In this document: piece by piece, positions 54,580 to 63,013 of the stretch
Position numbering within the stretch: the first letter of the stretch is position 1
Layout: each line of letters opens with the position of its first letter
Source of the DNA: DATCDR01 sp036510575
Lineage (GTDB): Bacteria; Actinomycetota; Acidimicrobiia; Acidimicrobiales; Bog-793
DNA length: 64,000 nt
Assembly (NCBI GenBank): GCA_036510575.1
Contig: DATCDR010000036.1
Coordinates: 1-64,000 of the forward strand
Direction of reading: 5' to 3'
The notes under the pieces: model-generated
What the model was told of the DNA's origin: nothing
The model's database searches: none
Seen by the model: the letters and a program-made list of their open reading frames with translations, nothing else
Made by a program: the position numbers and the translations under genes

Positions 54580-55977
54580 TCAGCCGACCGAGCCCTCCAT
54601 CTGCAGCTCGATCAAGCGGCTCCACTCGACCGCGTACTCCATCGGCAGCGTCCGAGTTACCGGCTCGATAAATCCGTTCACGATCATGCTCGTCGCCTGC
54701 GCCTCAGAGAGTCCACGGCTCATGAGGTAGAAGAGCTGGTCATCGCCGACCTTGGACACGGTCGCCTCGTGGCCGATCTGCGCGTCGCGCTCACCGATCT
54801 CCATGTAGGGCTTGGTCTCTGAGGTTGAGTCCTCGTCGAGGATCAAAGCGTCGCAGCGAACAAAGGCTTTCGCGCCCTTGGCGCCCTCGTCGACGTGCAC
54901 CTTGCCGCGATAGGTCGTGATGCCGCCATCCTTGGAGATCGACTTCGACACGATCGTCGACGTGGTCTCCGGCGCAGCGTGGACCATCTTGGCCCCCGTG
55001 TCCTGCTGCTGACCGGCGCCGGCGTAGGCAACCGAGAGCACCTCACCTGAGGCCTTCGGGCCCATCAGGTACACCGATGGGTACTTCATCGTGAGCCGCG
55101 AGCCGATGTTGCCGTCGATCCAGGCAACGTGCGCCTCGGCTTCTGCGCGAGCCCGCTTGGTGACGAGGTTGTAGACGTTGTTCGACCAGTTCTGGATCGT
55201 CGTGTAGGTGATCCGACTCCCAGGGAGTGCAACCAGCTCGACGACCGCGGAGTGAAGTGAGTCCGTGGAGTAGACGGGCGCAGAGCAGCCCTCGACGTAG
55301 TGAACTTCGGCACCCTCGTCCGCGATGATCAAGGTCCGCTCGAACTGGCCCATGTTCTCCGCATTGATACGGAAGTAGGCCTGGAGCGGCATGTCGACCT
55401 TCACGCCTGGTGGCACGTAGATGAATGACCCTCCGGACCATACGGCGGAGTTGAGCGCTGCGAACTTGTTGTCGTTCGGCGGGATGATCTTTCCGAAGTA
55501 CCGACGCACGATCTCTGGGTACTCTCGGATTGCAGTGTCCATGTCAGTGAACAAGACGCCGAGCCGTTCCAGATCCTCACGATTTCGGTGGTAGACGACC
55601 TCGGACTCGTATTGCGCGGTGACGCCGGCGAGGTACTTCCGCTCCGCCTCTGGGATCCCGAGCTTCTCGTAGGTGTTCTTGACCGACTCTGGGAGCTCGT
55701 CCCAGACATCGACCTGACTCTCCGTCGGCTTGATGTAATAGAAGATGTTCTGGAAGTCGAGATCGGGCATCTTCGTGGCGAACCACGGCATCATCTCTTT
55801 CAGCGAGAAGCGGCTAAGCGCTCGGAGCCGGAAGTCCAGCATCCACTTCGGCTCTTTTTTGATGCCGGACATCTCACGCACGATCTCTTCGGAGAGGCCC
55901 TTCTTCGGCTTGAAGACATAGTCCTCTTCGTCGCTCCAGCCAAGCTTGTATCGCCCGAGGTCAAGCTCTGCGGTCAT
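54580..55977 (-). CDS. sufB: Fe-S scaffold protein SufB
   Basis: 465 residues. [22 protein letters not shown] opens; [32 protein letters not shown] is the classical N-terminal region. The beta-helix contains [27 protein letters not shown] and [14 protein letters not shown]; the conserved Cys/Glu pair lies in [12 protein letters not shown]...PYMEIGE, ending [23 protein letters not shown]. First gene of the operon. Between ATG 55977 and a likely promoter is the inverted repeat at 56013. Confidence 0.97.
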   Translation of the reverse strand: MTAELDLGRYKLGWSDEEDYVFKPKKGLSEEIVREMSGIKKEPKWMLDFRLRALSRFSLKEMMPWFATKMPDLDFQNIFYYIKPTESQVDVWDELPESVKNTYEKLGIPEAERKYLAGVTAQYESEVVYHRNREDLERLGVLFTDMDTAIREYPEIVRRYFGKIIPPNDNKFAALNSAVWSGGSFIYVPPGVKVDMPLQAYFRINAENMGQFERTLIIADEGAEVHYVEGCSAPVYSTDSLHSAVVELVALPGSRITYTTIQNWSNNVYNLVTKRARAEAEAHVAWIDGNIGSRLTMKYPSVYLMGPKASGEVLSVAYAGAGQQQDTGAKMVHAAPETTSTIVSKSISKDGGITTYRGKVHVDEGAKGAKAFVRCDALILDEDSTSETKPYMEIGERDAQIGHEATVSKVGDDQLFYLMSRGLSEAQATSMIVNGFIEPVTRTLPMEYAVEWSRLIELQMEGSVG

Positions 55978-56012
55978 CTCGCTGCTCCGATCGATGTTGC
56001 GAAAAAGATGTG

Positions 56013-56052
56013 GGGGACTTCCCGCTGTGGGATTTCCCCTATCTGCATAGTA
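56013..56052 (-). promoter_or_regulatory. suf promoter region with strong inverted repeat operator
   Basis: GGGGACTTCCC at 56013-56023 and GGGATTTCCCC at 56029-56039 are inverted copies (two mismatches) with a five-base spacer, and each arm is itself semi-palindromic. TACTAT (minus; 56047-56052) just upstream could be the -10 box, so the repeat would lie where a repressor blocks transcription start. It resembles no Fur/IdeR site I can name. The regulator is unknown; an Rrf2/SufR-type Fe-S sensor is a guess. Confidence 0.5.
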
Positions 56053-56132
56053 ACAACTACCCGGGCCAGGAACTCCGCGAAGAAAGTATGCAGCTCATTA
56101 CCGTCATAAACCTCCTTGTGGGCCGCGACTTC

Positions 56133-57323
56133 TCATCTTCGTCGGCGAGACTCAGGTGCTCTTTGGACGACAAGCTTGATGACGTAGGACGCGATGTTGC
56201 CCGGGGGAAGAGCGACCGGGATGCCGTTCAGCTTGATGGAGACGGCGCGCGGTGCACCCAGGCGGATAAGGCGCGGACCGGTCGCGGAGTACGACGTCGA
56301 CGTCCCTGCCCGGAGCGTGTCCATCCAGAGGTAGGAGCCATTCGTACGCCGCTGCGCGCCCAGCCAACAGGGTGCTGTGGCGGAGAACACGAGGGTGTAA
56401 GTGGCCTTTGGCACCACATAGGTTACGAGCAGATTCGTCGTCGACGTCGGATCGAGCACCGTCGGCGTCGTGGTCGTGGTCGTCGTCGACTTCGCTTTCG
56501 TCGCGCCACCGTTCCCAGGTGCGCTCGATGTCGTCACACCCGGCCTGGTCGCAACATTGGTCGGCGAGTGATCGAGCAACGCGACGAGCGCGCCTGCAAT
56601 CACCAGAGCGGCAACGACGCCTGCTGCCGCGAGCTCGTGGCGTCGCCTCGAGCCAGACCGGGGTCCGACGCGAAGCTCACGCTGTCGCGGACCGTGGCGA
56701 CCGTCGATTCGAGCGAGATCCACCGCCGGCACCGTCGTCGTGACATCGTCAAGCGCGTCGACATCGTCAGCGCCGAATAGCAATGGCACCGTCGGCGCGC
56801 TGAGGCGGACCCGGGCCTCGATGTCGGTTGTTCGCCGGCCGTCAGCCACTATCCCGTACTCGCGATTGAATCGCGACCTCGCCACCATTCGTCCCAGCGC
56901 TGCCGCGGTGGCGTTTGGATCCACGACACTCCCGGTGGTCTCACGGACGTTCGGTATCGATGGCAGGTCGTCAAAGAGCGGCATCCGCTCGATCTCGAGG
57001 CGCGGGCCGACGTCGGCGATCGGCTCTGCAAGGCTCGAAGGCTCGGCGATGCGCTCCTCTGCTCGTGCCGGGGCCGCCTCTTCGGCCCGCGACGCCGACG
57101 ACAGCTCCGGGTCGAACTCGATATGTGGCTGGGCGATCTCATCTGGTGACGGGATGTGAATCGGGGCACCGGCCTCAGTCCGCCTCGACACGTCGCCGAG
57201 CACGCCGAGCGCGGAGCCGTACCGTTCCATCGAACGCGCTGTCCTACGATCCGTTGCTGCACTCAGCCACCAATACAGCAGGGCGAGCACGACCGGCCCA
57301 CCGATCGCTACGAGGGCAACCAT
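56133..57323 (-). CDS. Two-TM envelope protein with C-terminal DUF4115 (RodZ-like) domain
   Basis: 396 residues. TM1 about 2-21 and TM2 about 231-250, with a long charged cytoplasmic loop (about 22-230, several Pro/Asp-rich stretches). After TM2 there is a Thr-rich linker (STTTTTTTP), then a beta domain: YVVPKATYTLVFSATAPCW, SYSATGPRLIRLGAPRAVSIKLNGIPVALPPGN. That domain resembles the DUF4115 of RodZ and of actinobacterial relatives. N- and C-termini outside. Ends in a basic tail (RAPESRRRR). Its role in cell-wall morphogenesis is inference. Confidence 0.7.
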   Translation of the reverse strand: MVALVAIGGPVVLALLYWWLSAATDRRTARSMERYGSALGVLGDVSRRTEAGAPIHIPSPDEIAQPHIEFDPELSSASRAEEAAPARAEERIAEPSSLAEPIADVGPRLEIERMPLFDDLPSIPNVRETTGSVVDPNATAAALGRMVARSRFNREYGIVADGRRTTDIEARVRLSAPTVPLLFGADDVDALDDVTTTVPAVDLARIDGRHGPRQRELRVGPRSGSRRRHELAAAGVVAALVIAGALVALLDHSPTNVATRPGVTTSSAPGNGGATKAKSTTTTTTTPTVLDPTSTTNLLVTYVVPKATYTLVFSATAPCWLGAQRRTNGSYLWMDTLRAGTSTSYSATGPRLIRLGAPRAVSIKLNGIPVALPPGNIASYVIKLVVQRAPESRRRR

Positions 57324-57409
57324 CGCACGGGTATCTCTGCGATCCAGCTCACGACACTATTCAACCGCATGGCGCACCTCCGATCGTGCGCGCGCTGGTC
57401 TGATCGTTG

Positions 57410-58315
57410 TCAATCCGGCCACGCGAGGGACCCGTCCGGGAGGAGAACAAGGAGTCCGCCGTCGACGAGCTCGGAGGCGACAACGGCCGCGCGATCTCCC
57501 TCGCCCTGCCATCCCGCCACGGCCGCCACCGCCGACGACGCAATGGGCGCAGTGCGTGCGGCCCGGAGTAGTCGACCACGACCTTGCCGATTCGAGCCTG
57601 CGAATCTCGGCTGCGGACGAGATGTTGCAGCGGAGCGATGCGCTGGGTCGTCGCCTCCCTCGCGTCGCCATGCACACGCGTCGGCCGCCTGGATCGGGCA
57701 GGCGGCACAGCGCGGATTTTGCGATGTGCAAAGCGTTGCGCCGAGGTCCATCAAGGCGAGATTGAACTCGCGTGGGCTCCTCTTCGACACCAACTCATCG
57801 ACGGCGCGCTGCGCCTCTCTACGAGTGAGCGGCCTTCCCGCAACCGCCCGCGCAAGCACTCGCCCAATGTTGGTATCAAGCACGCCCACGGGCTCCTCGA
57901 AGGCAAAGGCCAATACGGCGCGAGCCGTATAGGAGCCGATGCCCGGCAGTGCCAAAAGAGCCCCGAGGTCGTTTGGCACGACGCCGCCGTGGCGCGACGT
58001 GATCGCTATTGCGCTCTCGCGAAGCGAGAGTGCCCTCCGGTAGTAGCCGAGACCAGCCCAAAGCCCGAGGTAGTCCCCGACCGATCTCGCGGCGGCTTTC
58101 CTCGGCGTCGGGAGAACAGCGATCGCGTCGGCGTAGCGCAAGGCGACTCGTGCCGCCTGAGTTTGCGCGAGCATTACTTCGGCCACAAGCACGCGCCACG
58201 GGTCGCGCTCGCTTCGCCACGGCAGTTGGTCGCGCACGTGTCGAGACGAACTCCACCATGCGACAAGGGCCAATGCCCCTCCCGTCCAGAAGGTGTGTGA
58301 CTCAGCGTCGCTCAT
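57410..58315 (-). CDS. mutY: A/G-specific adenine glycosylase
   Basis: Excises adenine opposite 8-oxoguanine; partner to MutM in this window. 301 residues. LPWRSERDPWRVLVAEVMLAQTQ contains the catalytic Glu, the HhH is ALPGIGSYTARAV and the Asp lies in ALMDLGATLC. Four Fe-S cysteines in the Cx6Cx2Cx5C pattern CTSQNPRCAACPIQAADAC. The C-terminal NUDIX-like 8-oxoG domain is shortened compared with the E. coli protein (350 residues), so this is the compact actinobacterial form. Confidence 0.95.
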   Translation of the reverse strand: MSDAESHTFWTGGALALVAWWSSSRHVRDQLPWRSERDPWRVLVAEVMLAQTQAARVALRYADAIAVLPTPRKAAARSVGDYLGLWAGLGYYRRALSLRESAIAITSRHGGVVPNDLGALLALPGIGSYTARAVLAFAFEEPVGVLDTNIGRVLARAVAGRPLTRREAQRAVDELVSKRSPREFNLALMDLGATLCTSQNPRCAACPIQAADACAWRREGGDDPAHRSAATSRPQPRFAGSNRQGRGRLLRAARTAPIASSAVAAVAGWQGEGDRAAVVASELVDGGLLVLLPDGSLAWPD

Positions 58316-58327
58316 CTGCTCGGCAGA

Positions 58328-58756
58328 TCAGGTTGGTGCTGCTGTCCTCGTCGAGAATGACAGCGACCAGTCGTCTTGAGCGGCGCCGTCGATCATCAAC
58401 CGCCAGGCGAATCGACCACCCGCAAGGAGCGGAAGCGGCCCGAAGTTCAACGCCAGCGCGACTGAGATGGGACTTCCCTCGGCGATCTCGCTCGGCCGGG
58501 CAACTTCGAAGTCGCCACGAACCTCGATCGGCTGGGTTCCTTCCTGGGTCTCAGCAAGCACGGGCTGGCCATCCTCGTCGACCAAGAAGAGTTCCCAGTG
58601 ATGCGGTCGATCCACTTCGGTCCAGTCGACGTCGATCTTGAGCGCGACGGCGCTCGGTGCAGGATCGGGCCCGATGAGGCTCCAGCCGCCACCGAGTATG
58701 TAGAGCTTCCCATCCGCTACCTGGGCCGAGTCACACAGCAGCATCGTCGCGCGCAT
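58328..58756 (-). CDS. DUF6941-like conserved protein
   Basis: 142 residues. MRATMLLCDSAQVADGKLYILGGGWSLIGPDP... matches small actinobacterial proteins often labelled DUF6941, whose function is unknown; the remainder is beta-rich (HHWELFLVDEDGQPVLAE, FGPLPLLAGGRFAWRLMIDGA). Unusual only for its fixed MRATMLLxDSAQ start. It follows mutY by 12 bases with the same strand and probably shares a transcript. Confidence 0.75.
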   Translation of the reverse strand: MRATMLLCDSAQVADGKLYILGGGWSLIGPDPAPSAVALKIDVDWTEVDRPHHWELFLVDEDGQPVLAETQEGTQPIEVRGDFEVARPSEIAEGSPISVALALNFGPLPLLAGGRFAWRLMIDGAAQDDWSLSFSTRTAAPT

Positions 58757-58837
58757 CGTGCAACCCTACCTGGCGACACGACGAGCACCCCGGCGGTCCT
58801 TCGAGGCTTGCCGGCTTGCCCGCTGTACCCTTACCAC

Positions 58838-59488
58838 GTGCCTGAACTTGGTCTTCGAAACGACGTCTACCGCCGCCCGCTTGCAACCGCTTTGGACCGC
58901 CTTGGACTCGGCGCAGGATGGTCGTGTGTTGACGTCGGTGCTGGCGCTGGCGACGTCTCGGTCGCCCTCGCACGGCTCGTTGGCCGGACCGGTCGCATCT
59001 ACGCCGTCGACAGCGATCCGCGCGCGAGAGATACCGTCGCGGCGGCTGCTGCTGCTGCTGGGGAGGCGCAGGTGCTCGCGATCACCCAGGCCGGAGAGGA
59101 CCTCCGCCTGCCAGAGACCGTTGATCTCGCGTTCTGCCGGTTTCTGCTGATGCACGTGAGCGACCCTGCGATGGTCCTTCACCGGATGGCATCGGTCCTT
59201 CGACCTGGCGGCTACCTCGTCGCCCAGGAGCCGATCACGACCGCTGGACGCGTCGGTGGGCTCGCGATGTCGATGCCCGACGCCAAGCACCCCGACATCG
59301 GTGCGTTGCTTCCAGGGCTCGTCCGGGCGGCAGGGCTCGAGCTCGTCGATGCGTGGGCAGAGGCCCCAGCCGGAGCAGGACCGGGGGCGGTCGCGACCTA
59401 CCTTGAGGAGCTGACCGAGGTGGATCCAGGAGATGATTCGGTCGTGCTGCCGCCGCTCGTGACCGTCATCGGCAGACAGCCGGCGTAG
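58838..59488 (+). CDS. SAM-dependent methyltransferase
   Basis: Compact 216-residue class I methyltransferase from GTG 58838: WSCVDVGAGAGDVSVALARLVG (motif I), RIYAVDSDPRARDTV (motif II acidic residue), DLAFCRFLLMHVSDPAMVLHRMASVLRPGGYLVAQEP (motifs IV-V). The longer ORF start at 58598 is antisense to DUF6941 and not family-like. Substrate unknown. Convergent with the glycosyltransferase genes. Confidence 0.82.
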   Translation: MPELGLRNDVYRRPLATALDRLGLGAGWSCVDVGAGAGDVSVALARLVGRTGRIYAVDSDPRARDTVAAAAAAAGEAQVLAITQAGEDLRLPETVDLAFCRFLLMHVSDPAMVLHRMASVLRPGGYLVAQEPITTAGRVGGLAMSMPDAKHPDIGALLPGLVRAAGLELVDAWAEAPAGAGPGAVATYLEELTEVDPGDDSVVLPPLVTVIGRQPA

Positions 59489-59518
59489 CGAATGAGCGAG
59501 GAATCAGCGGGTTGCGGG

Positions 59519-59538
59519 CTCGACGCGATTCTGTCGAG
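59519..59538. terminator. Weak convergent terminator hairpin
   Basis: CTCGAC at 59519-59524 and GTCGAG at 59533-59538 form a six-base stem around an eight-base loop, in the 52-base gap where the methyltransferase (plus) and glycosyltransferase (minus) end. No T-tract; shown for completeness. Confidence 0.3.
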
Positions 59539-59540
59539 TG

Positions 59541-60740
59541 TCAGCGCCTTTGCTTTGCTTGATTCGCGTAGAGCGCGACAACCTCTCCAAGCGATCTGTC
59601 GACGGTCATCAACGGTGCATTCTCGCTAAACCATTCTCGAGTAGCGATCCGAAGATCCTCGCCGCCGGCGATCGCGAGAGCTACGCCATTGGCCAACCCC
59701 GCTGCCGACGGCTCTACGACGAATCCATTCACGCCTTCGACAACGTGATGAACCGCCAGATTCTGCGGATTCGATGCGACGACGATGGGTGTGCCAGATG
59801 CCAGTGATTCCACAGCCGAGATGCCGTATCCCTCACGCGTGGAGGCGACGATCGTGCAGCTGGCCTCTGCTCGCAATCTCTCGAGCTCCTCATCTGAGAC
59901 AAAGCCCAGTTGATCGACGCGGGCGGAGACTCCGAGTTCAGCAAACAACCTCGTCATGAGATCGGCCTCGGGACCGGTTCCTACGACGACGAGACGAAAG
60001 TCTGGGCGGCCAAGCAGAACCAGCCGCACCATCTCAGGCAAAAGGCGTACTCCCTTGTCGTGAATCAGGCGTCCTACGAAAAGTGCGCTCGGTGTCGCGG
60101 ATCGCGCCGCGATCGATCGAGTCTCGATGGCGACTCTTGGCAGCAACCCCGCGAGCGTGGTGACGTCTCGCTTGTAGCCCTGCTGGCGAAGCAGGGCGCC
60201 AGCAGGGGACCAGAACACCAGCGCATGCTGGGTCAGCCGAATACAAAGCCACTGAATGATGAATCCGAGCTCACCAGCGCCGCGTCCCGCGTACCCAATC
60301 CAGAACCGGCGTGGCCAGATCTCGAGCCAATCCACGTAGATCCTCGCGTCGCTGCCAAAAAGAGCCAGTCGCGCAGCAATCAGCGAGAAAAACGGGAAGT
60401 TCGCGAGTTGAACGACATCAACCTCTCGACGATGGCGAACGAACCAAAGGAACACACCCAGGCCGAAACGGAGCGGGGGGAACACCTTCCTCGTGCCATC
60501 AGGCTCATAAAGCTCGGATTCGGGCGCCACAACCACCACTTCCACACCGGGGATCTCCGGTGCGTTCGCTGCGCTCCACTGCAGGCGCGTCAAATAGCGA
60601 ACGTTGGCTCCAGCCGCTTCGAGATACTCCGCCACCTCGCGATACCAGCGCTCCGCTCCCCCTGTTGTCCAGGGAAAGAGGCAGTCATAGACGACACAGA
60701 CGCGAAGGCCGGCGAGATCAGTGCTTTCGGAGGTCGACAT
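59541..60740 (-). CDS. Glycosyltransferase family 4 protein
   Basis: GT-B enzyme, 399 residues from ATG 60740. LRVCVVYDCLFPWTTGGAERWYREVAEYLEAAGANVRYL is the N-terminal acceptor domain; C-terminal donor half contains ALFVGRLIHDKGVRLLPEM, RLVVVGTGPEADLMTRLF and VASTREGYGISAVESLASGTPIVVAS, with the Glu-x7-Glu sugar-nucleotide motif. Its ATG overlaps the stop of the GT2 gene upstream by one base, so they are co-translated. Likely builds a cell-surface glycan. Confidence 0.9.
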   Translation of the reverse strand: MSTSESTDLAGLRVCVVYDCLFPWTTGGAERWYREVAEYLEAAGANVRYLTRLQWSAANAPEIPGVEVVVVAPESELYEPDGTRKVFPPLRFGLGVFLWFVRHRREVDVVQLANFPFFSLIAARLALFGSDARIYVDWLEIWPRRFWIGYAGRGAGELGFIIQWLCIRLTQHALVFWSPAGALLRQQGYKRDVTTLAGLLPRVAIETRSIAARSATPSALFVGRLIHDKGVRLLPEMVRLVLLGRPDFRLVVVGTGPEADLMTRLFAELGVSARVDQLGFVSDEELERLRAEASCTIVASTREGYGISAVESLASGTPIVVASNPQNLAVHHVVEGVNGFVVEPSAAGLANGVALAIAGGEDLRIATREWFSENAPLMTVDRSLGEVVALYANQAKQRR

Positions 60741-61723
60741 CAACCAGGCTTGTTCCCGGTTCGCGGCAGCGAACCGAGGGTCCGCTCGGATCGGGCGAGG
60801 TCGCGACGACCCATTCGTCCCCGCCAGCCATCGCGCAATCCCTCCACGAGCGCTCGACCCGAGGTCGACCAGTCCGAGGGTCGGACGCGGCTCAGGTTGT
60901 AAAGGCTCCAAATGACCCCAGCGCCAAAGACTCGACTCACACGAAGCGCAGTTGTTGGGGTCTCGAGCGCGAAGCGAAGCGGGTTCCTCGCCAGGTAGTA
61001 GGTCGGGTTCGAACTCATGAACCTCGACCCGGGATGGTCTGAGGATCCACCCATCTCGTGACTCGCAAGTACCTCCCCTAGATAGCGAAGATGCCATCCG
61101 CGCTGCCGGGCGCGGTCACCCCAGTCAACGTCCTCGAAATACATGAAGTAGTCGTCTCGCATCGGACCGACCTCGGCCCAGGCCGCGACCGACATGAGTG
61201 CGCTACATGAAGGTATGTAGTCACACTCGCTGCTCGCCGGCGGACGAGTCGCGCTCGCGAAATGTCCACGGTGCCAGACCACGGCGAAGAGGCGGCTCTG
61301 CACGGCGCCGGCGAACCACAGTCGGTCAGGGCGCTGTGAGTACGAAATCGCGGGACTGACTACTGCCACATGGTCATAGCGGCTCGCCTCGTCGCGACAG
61401 CGAGCGATGCAGGAGGCATCAAAGGTCGCATCGTTATTGGCGAGGAATACCCAGTCGCAGCCGAGACCTTGCGCCCGCGATATCCCAAGATTGACGGCGC
61501 TCGCAAAGCCGACGTTGTCCTTCAAGACGATCAGATCGTCGCCCGGCACCACCGTTGCGAGCACTTCGATGTCCGACTCGGAGAGCTCCTGGGCGATGCA
61601 GATCAATGGATTGGGCCTGACCGAACTGGCGATCAGGCTCTCGATCGCCTGCATCGTTGAGCCGAGCGACTTCCAAACCACGACTACGGCTGCGACCCTT
61701 CGCGAAGATGAAGCGTCAGTCAT
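60740..61723 (-). CDS. Glycosyltransferase family 2 (rhamnosyltransferase-like)
   Basis: 327 residues. GT-A fold: AAVVVVWKSLGSTMQAIESL, LKDNVGFASAVNLGISRAQ, the DxD-like WVFLANNDATF, and FMYFEDVDWGDRARQRGW (catalytic Asp region), as in WbbL/RfbF-type rhamnosyltransferases. Typically adds a deoxyhexose to a lipid-linked glycan. Next to the two GT4 genes; donor sugar not determinable. Confidence 0.85.
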   Translation of the reverse strand: MTDASSSRRVAAVVVVWKSLGSTMQAIESLIASSVRPNPLICIAQELSESDIEVLATVVPGDDLIVLKDNVGFASAVNLGISRAQGLGCDWVFLANNDATFDASCIARCRDEASRYDHVAVVSPAISYSQRPDRLWFAGAVQSRLFAVVWHRGHFASATRPPASSECDYIPSCSALMSVAAWAEVGPMRDDYFMYFEDVDWGDRARQRGWHLRYLGEVLASHEMGGSSDHPGSRFMSSNPTYYLARNPLRFALETPTTALRVSRVFGAGVIWSLYNLSRVRPSDWSTSGRALVEGLRDGWRGRMGRRDLARSERTLGSLPRTGNKPG

Positions 61724-61747
61724 ACCTGCAGGACTCCGACTGCGCGA

Positions 61748-62884
61748 CTATCGCCGCCGCGCACGAGCCTCGGCACTGACCTCTCGGTAGAGCTCGCGCC
61801 TGTCCTTGGTGATGGCGTCCCATGAGTGTCGCCGCTCGGCGAACGCGCGAGCAGCCTCGCCCATCTTCGTACGCAGCTCCGCGTCACCAAGAAGACGCTT
61901 CAGCGCCTGGGTGAGCGCCGCAGCGTCTCCTGCGGGCGTTCGGATGCCCGCTCCGGCGTCGTCGGCCTCCCACGAAATCTGACCCGCACCGTCGGCGAGG
62001 ATCACGGGCAGACCGCTCGCCATCGCCTCGAGAGCGGTCAGCGTGAAGCCTCCCTCCTGACGCGAGAAATCCGAGGGCAGCACGTATATCGCCGCGGCCG
62101 CATACCGATCACGAAGCTCGTCATCGCTGATTCGACCTACGAACTCAACCTGATCGGCCATGCCCGCCTGGTTGGCTTGCCGCTCGTATTCCCCGCGCAA
62201 GTCGCCGTCACCCACCACGGTGAGGTGAAACGGTTCGCCGAGTTGCGAAAGCGCCTCCAAGAGGACGTCGAGCCCTTTGTAGCGGTGGAAACGATCGAGA
62301 ATGCCGACGAACAACAGCTCAGTTCCACCATGGCGAGGTGGAGCTGCGAAGCGTTCGAGGTCCACCCCGGTCGGGATCACCGTGATCTTGGCTGCGATCG
62401 AGGGACTGAGGCTTCCTAGCTCATCTCGCCAGGCATCTGAGACGACGATGATCCGATCGGCCAGACGCAGCGTGATGCGGTAAAAGGTTGCCCGGTAGAG
62501 CCGGGCGGCGTAATCCGCAGCGCCCTCGCCCACTATCTCGTTGTAGAAGCTGACCACCGAGCCACGACCGAGCAGCCGCGCGATAAGTACTGACCAGTCG
62601 CACGACCACGGCGTCGGTAGGTGGGTGTGCACGACATCCCAGGGCTCACGGATCAGCGCCCATGGCAGGCCGAGGGTGATGTTCGTGTTGGCGATCTTCC
62701 ACTTCCACCGAAGGCGCCGAATCGGCACGCCATCTCCGAAGTCCGCGCAGTTGCGAGGCTCATCGGCGCAGAGGACGAGCACATCGTCACCGTCGGCCAC
62801 GAGCCGGCTACATACGGCTTGCGCGACATTCTCCACGCCACCTGTGAAGGGGGGATATCGCGGAGGGGTCTCTACCAAACGCAT
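61748..62884 (-). CDS. Glycosyltransferase family 4 protein
   Basis: 378 residues from ATG 62884 (MRLVETPPRYPPFTGGVENVAQ, the usual GT4 opening). Donor-half landmarks: TVIPTGVDLERFAAPP, LLFVGILDRFHRYKGLDVLLEAL, FHLTVVGDGDLRGEYERQA, LPSDFSRQEGGFTLTALEAMASGLPVILAD. Lies 24 bases before the GT2 start codon. ATG at 62884 preferred to the frame to 63025, which overlaps the divergent GT2 gene by 12 bases. Confidence 0.88.
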   Translation of the reverse strand: MRLVETPPRYPPFTGGVENVAQAVCSRLVADGDDVLVLCADEPRNCADFGDGVPIRRLRWKWKIANTNITLGLPWALIREPWDVVHTHLPTPWSCDWSVLIARLLGRGSVVSFYNEIVGEGAADYAARLYRATFYRITLRLADRIIVVSDAWRDELGSLSPSIAAKITVIPTGVDLERFAAPPRHGGTELLFVGILDRFHRYKGLDVLLEALSQLGEPFHLTVVGDGDLRGEYERQANQAGMADQVEFVGRISDDELRDRYAAAAIYVLPSDFSRQEGGFTLTALEAMASGLPVILADGAGQISWEADDAGAGIRTPAGDAAALTQALKRLLGDAELRTKMGEAARAFAERRHSWDAITKDRRELYREVSAEARARRR

Positions 62885-63013
62885 TGCAGCACTGTATCGT
62901 TGCGACCTCGCCGCCCACGGACCTAGGGACACTGCAATCGACACGGCCGTGAACCCCCTGACGAGTACGCTGAGCCGCACGTTCCGGACTAACGCCAGTA
63001 GGGGAACCGCTTG

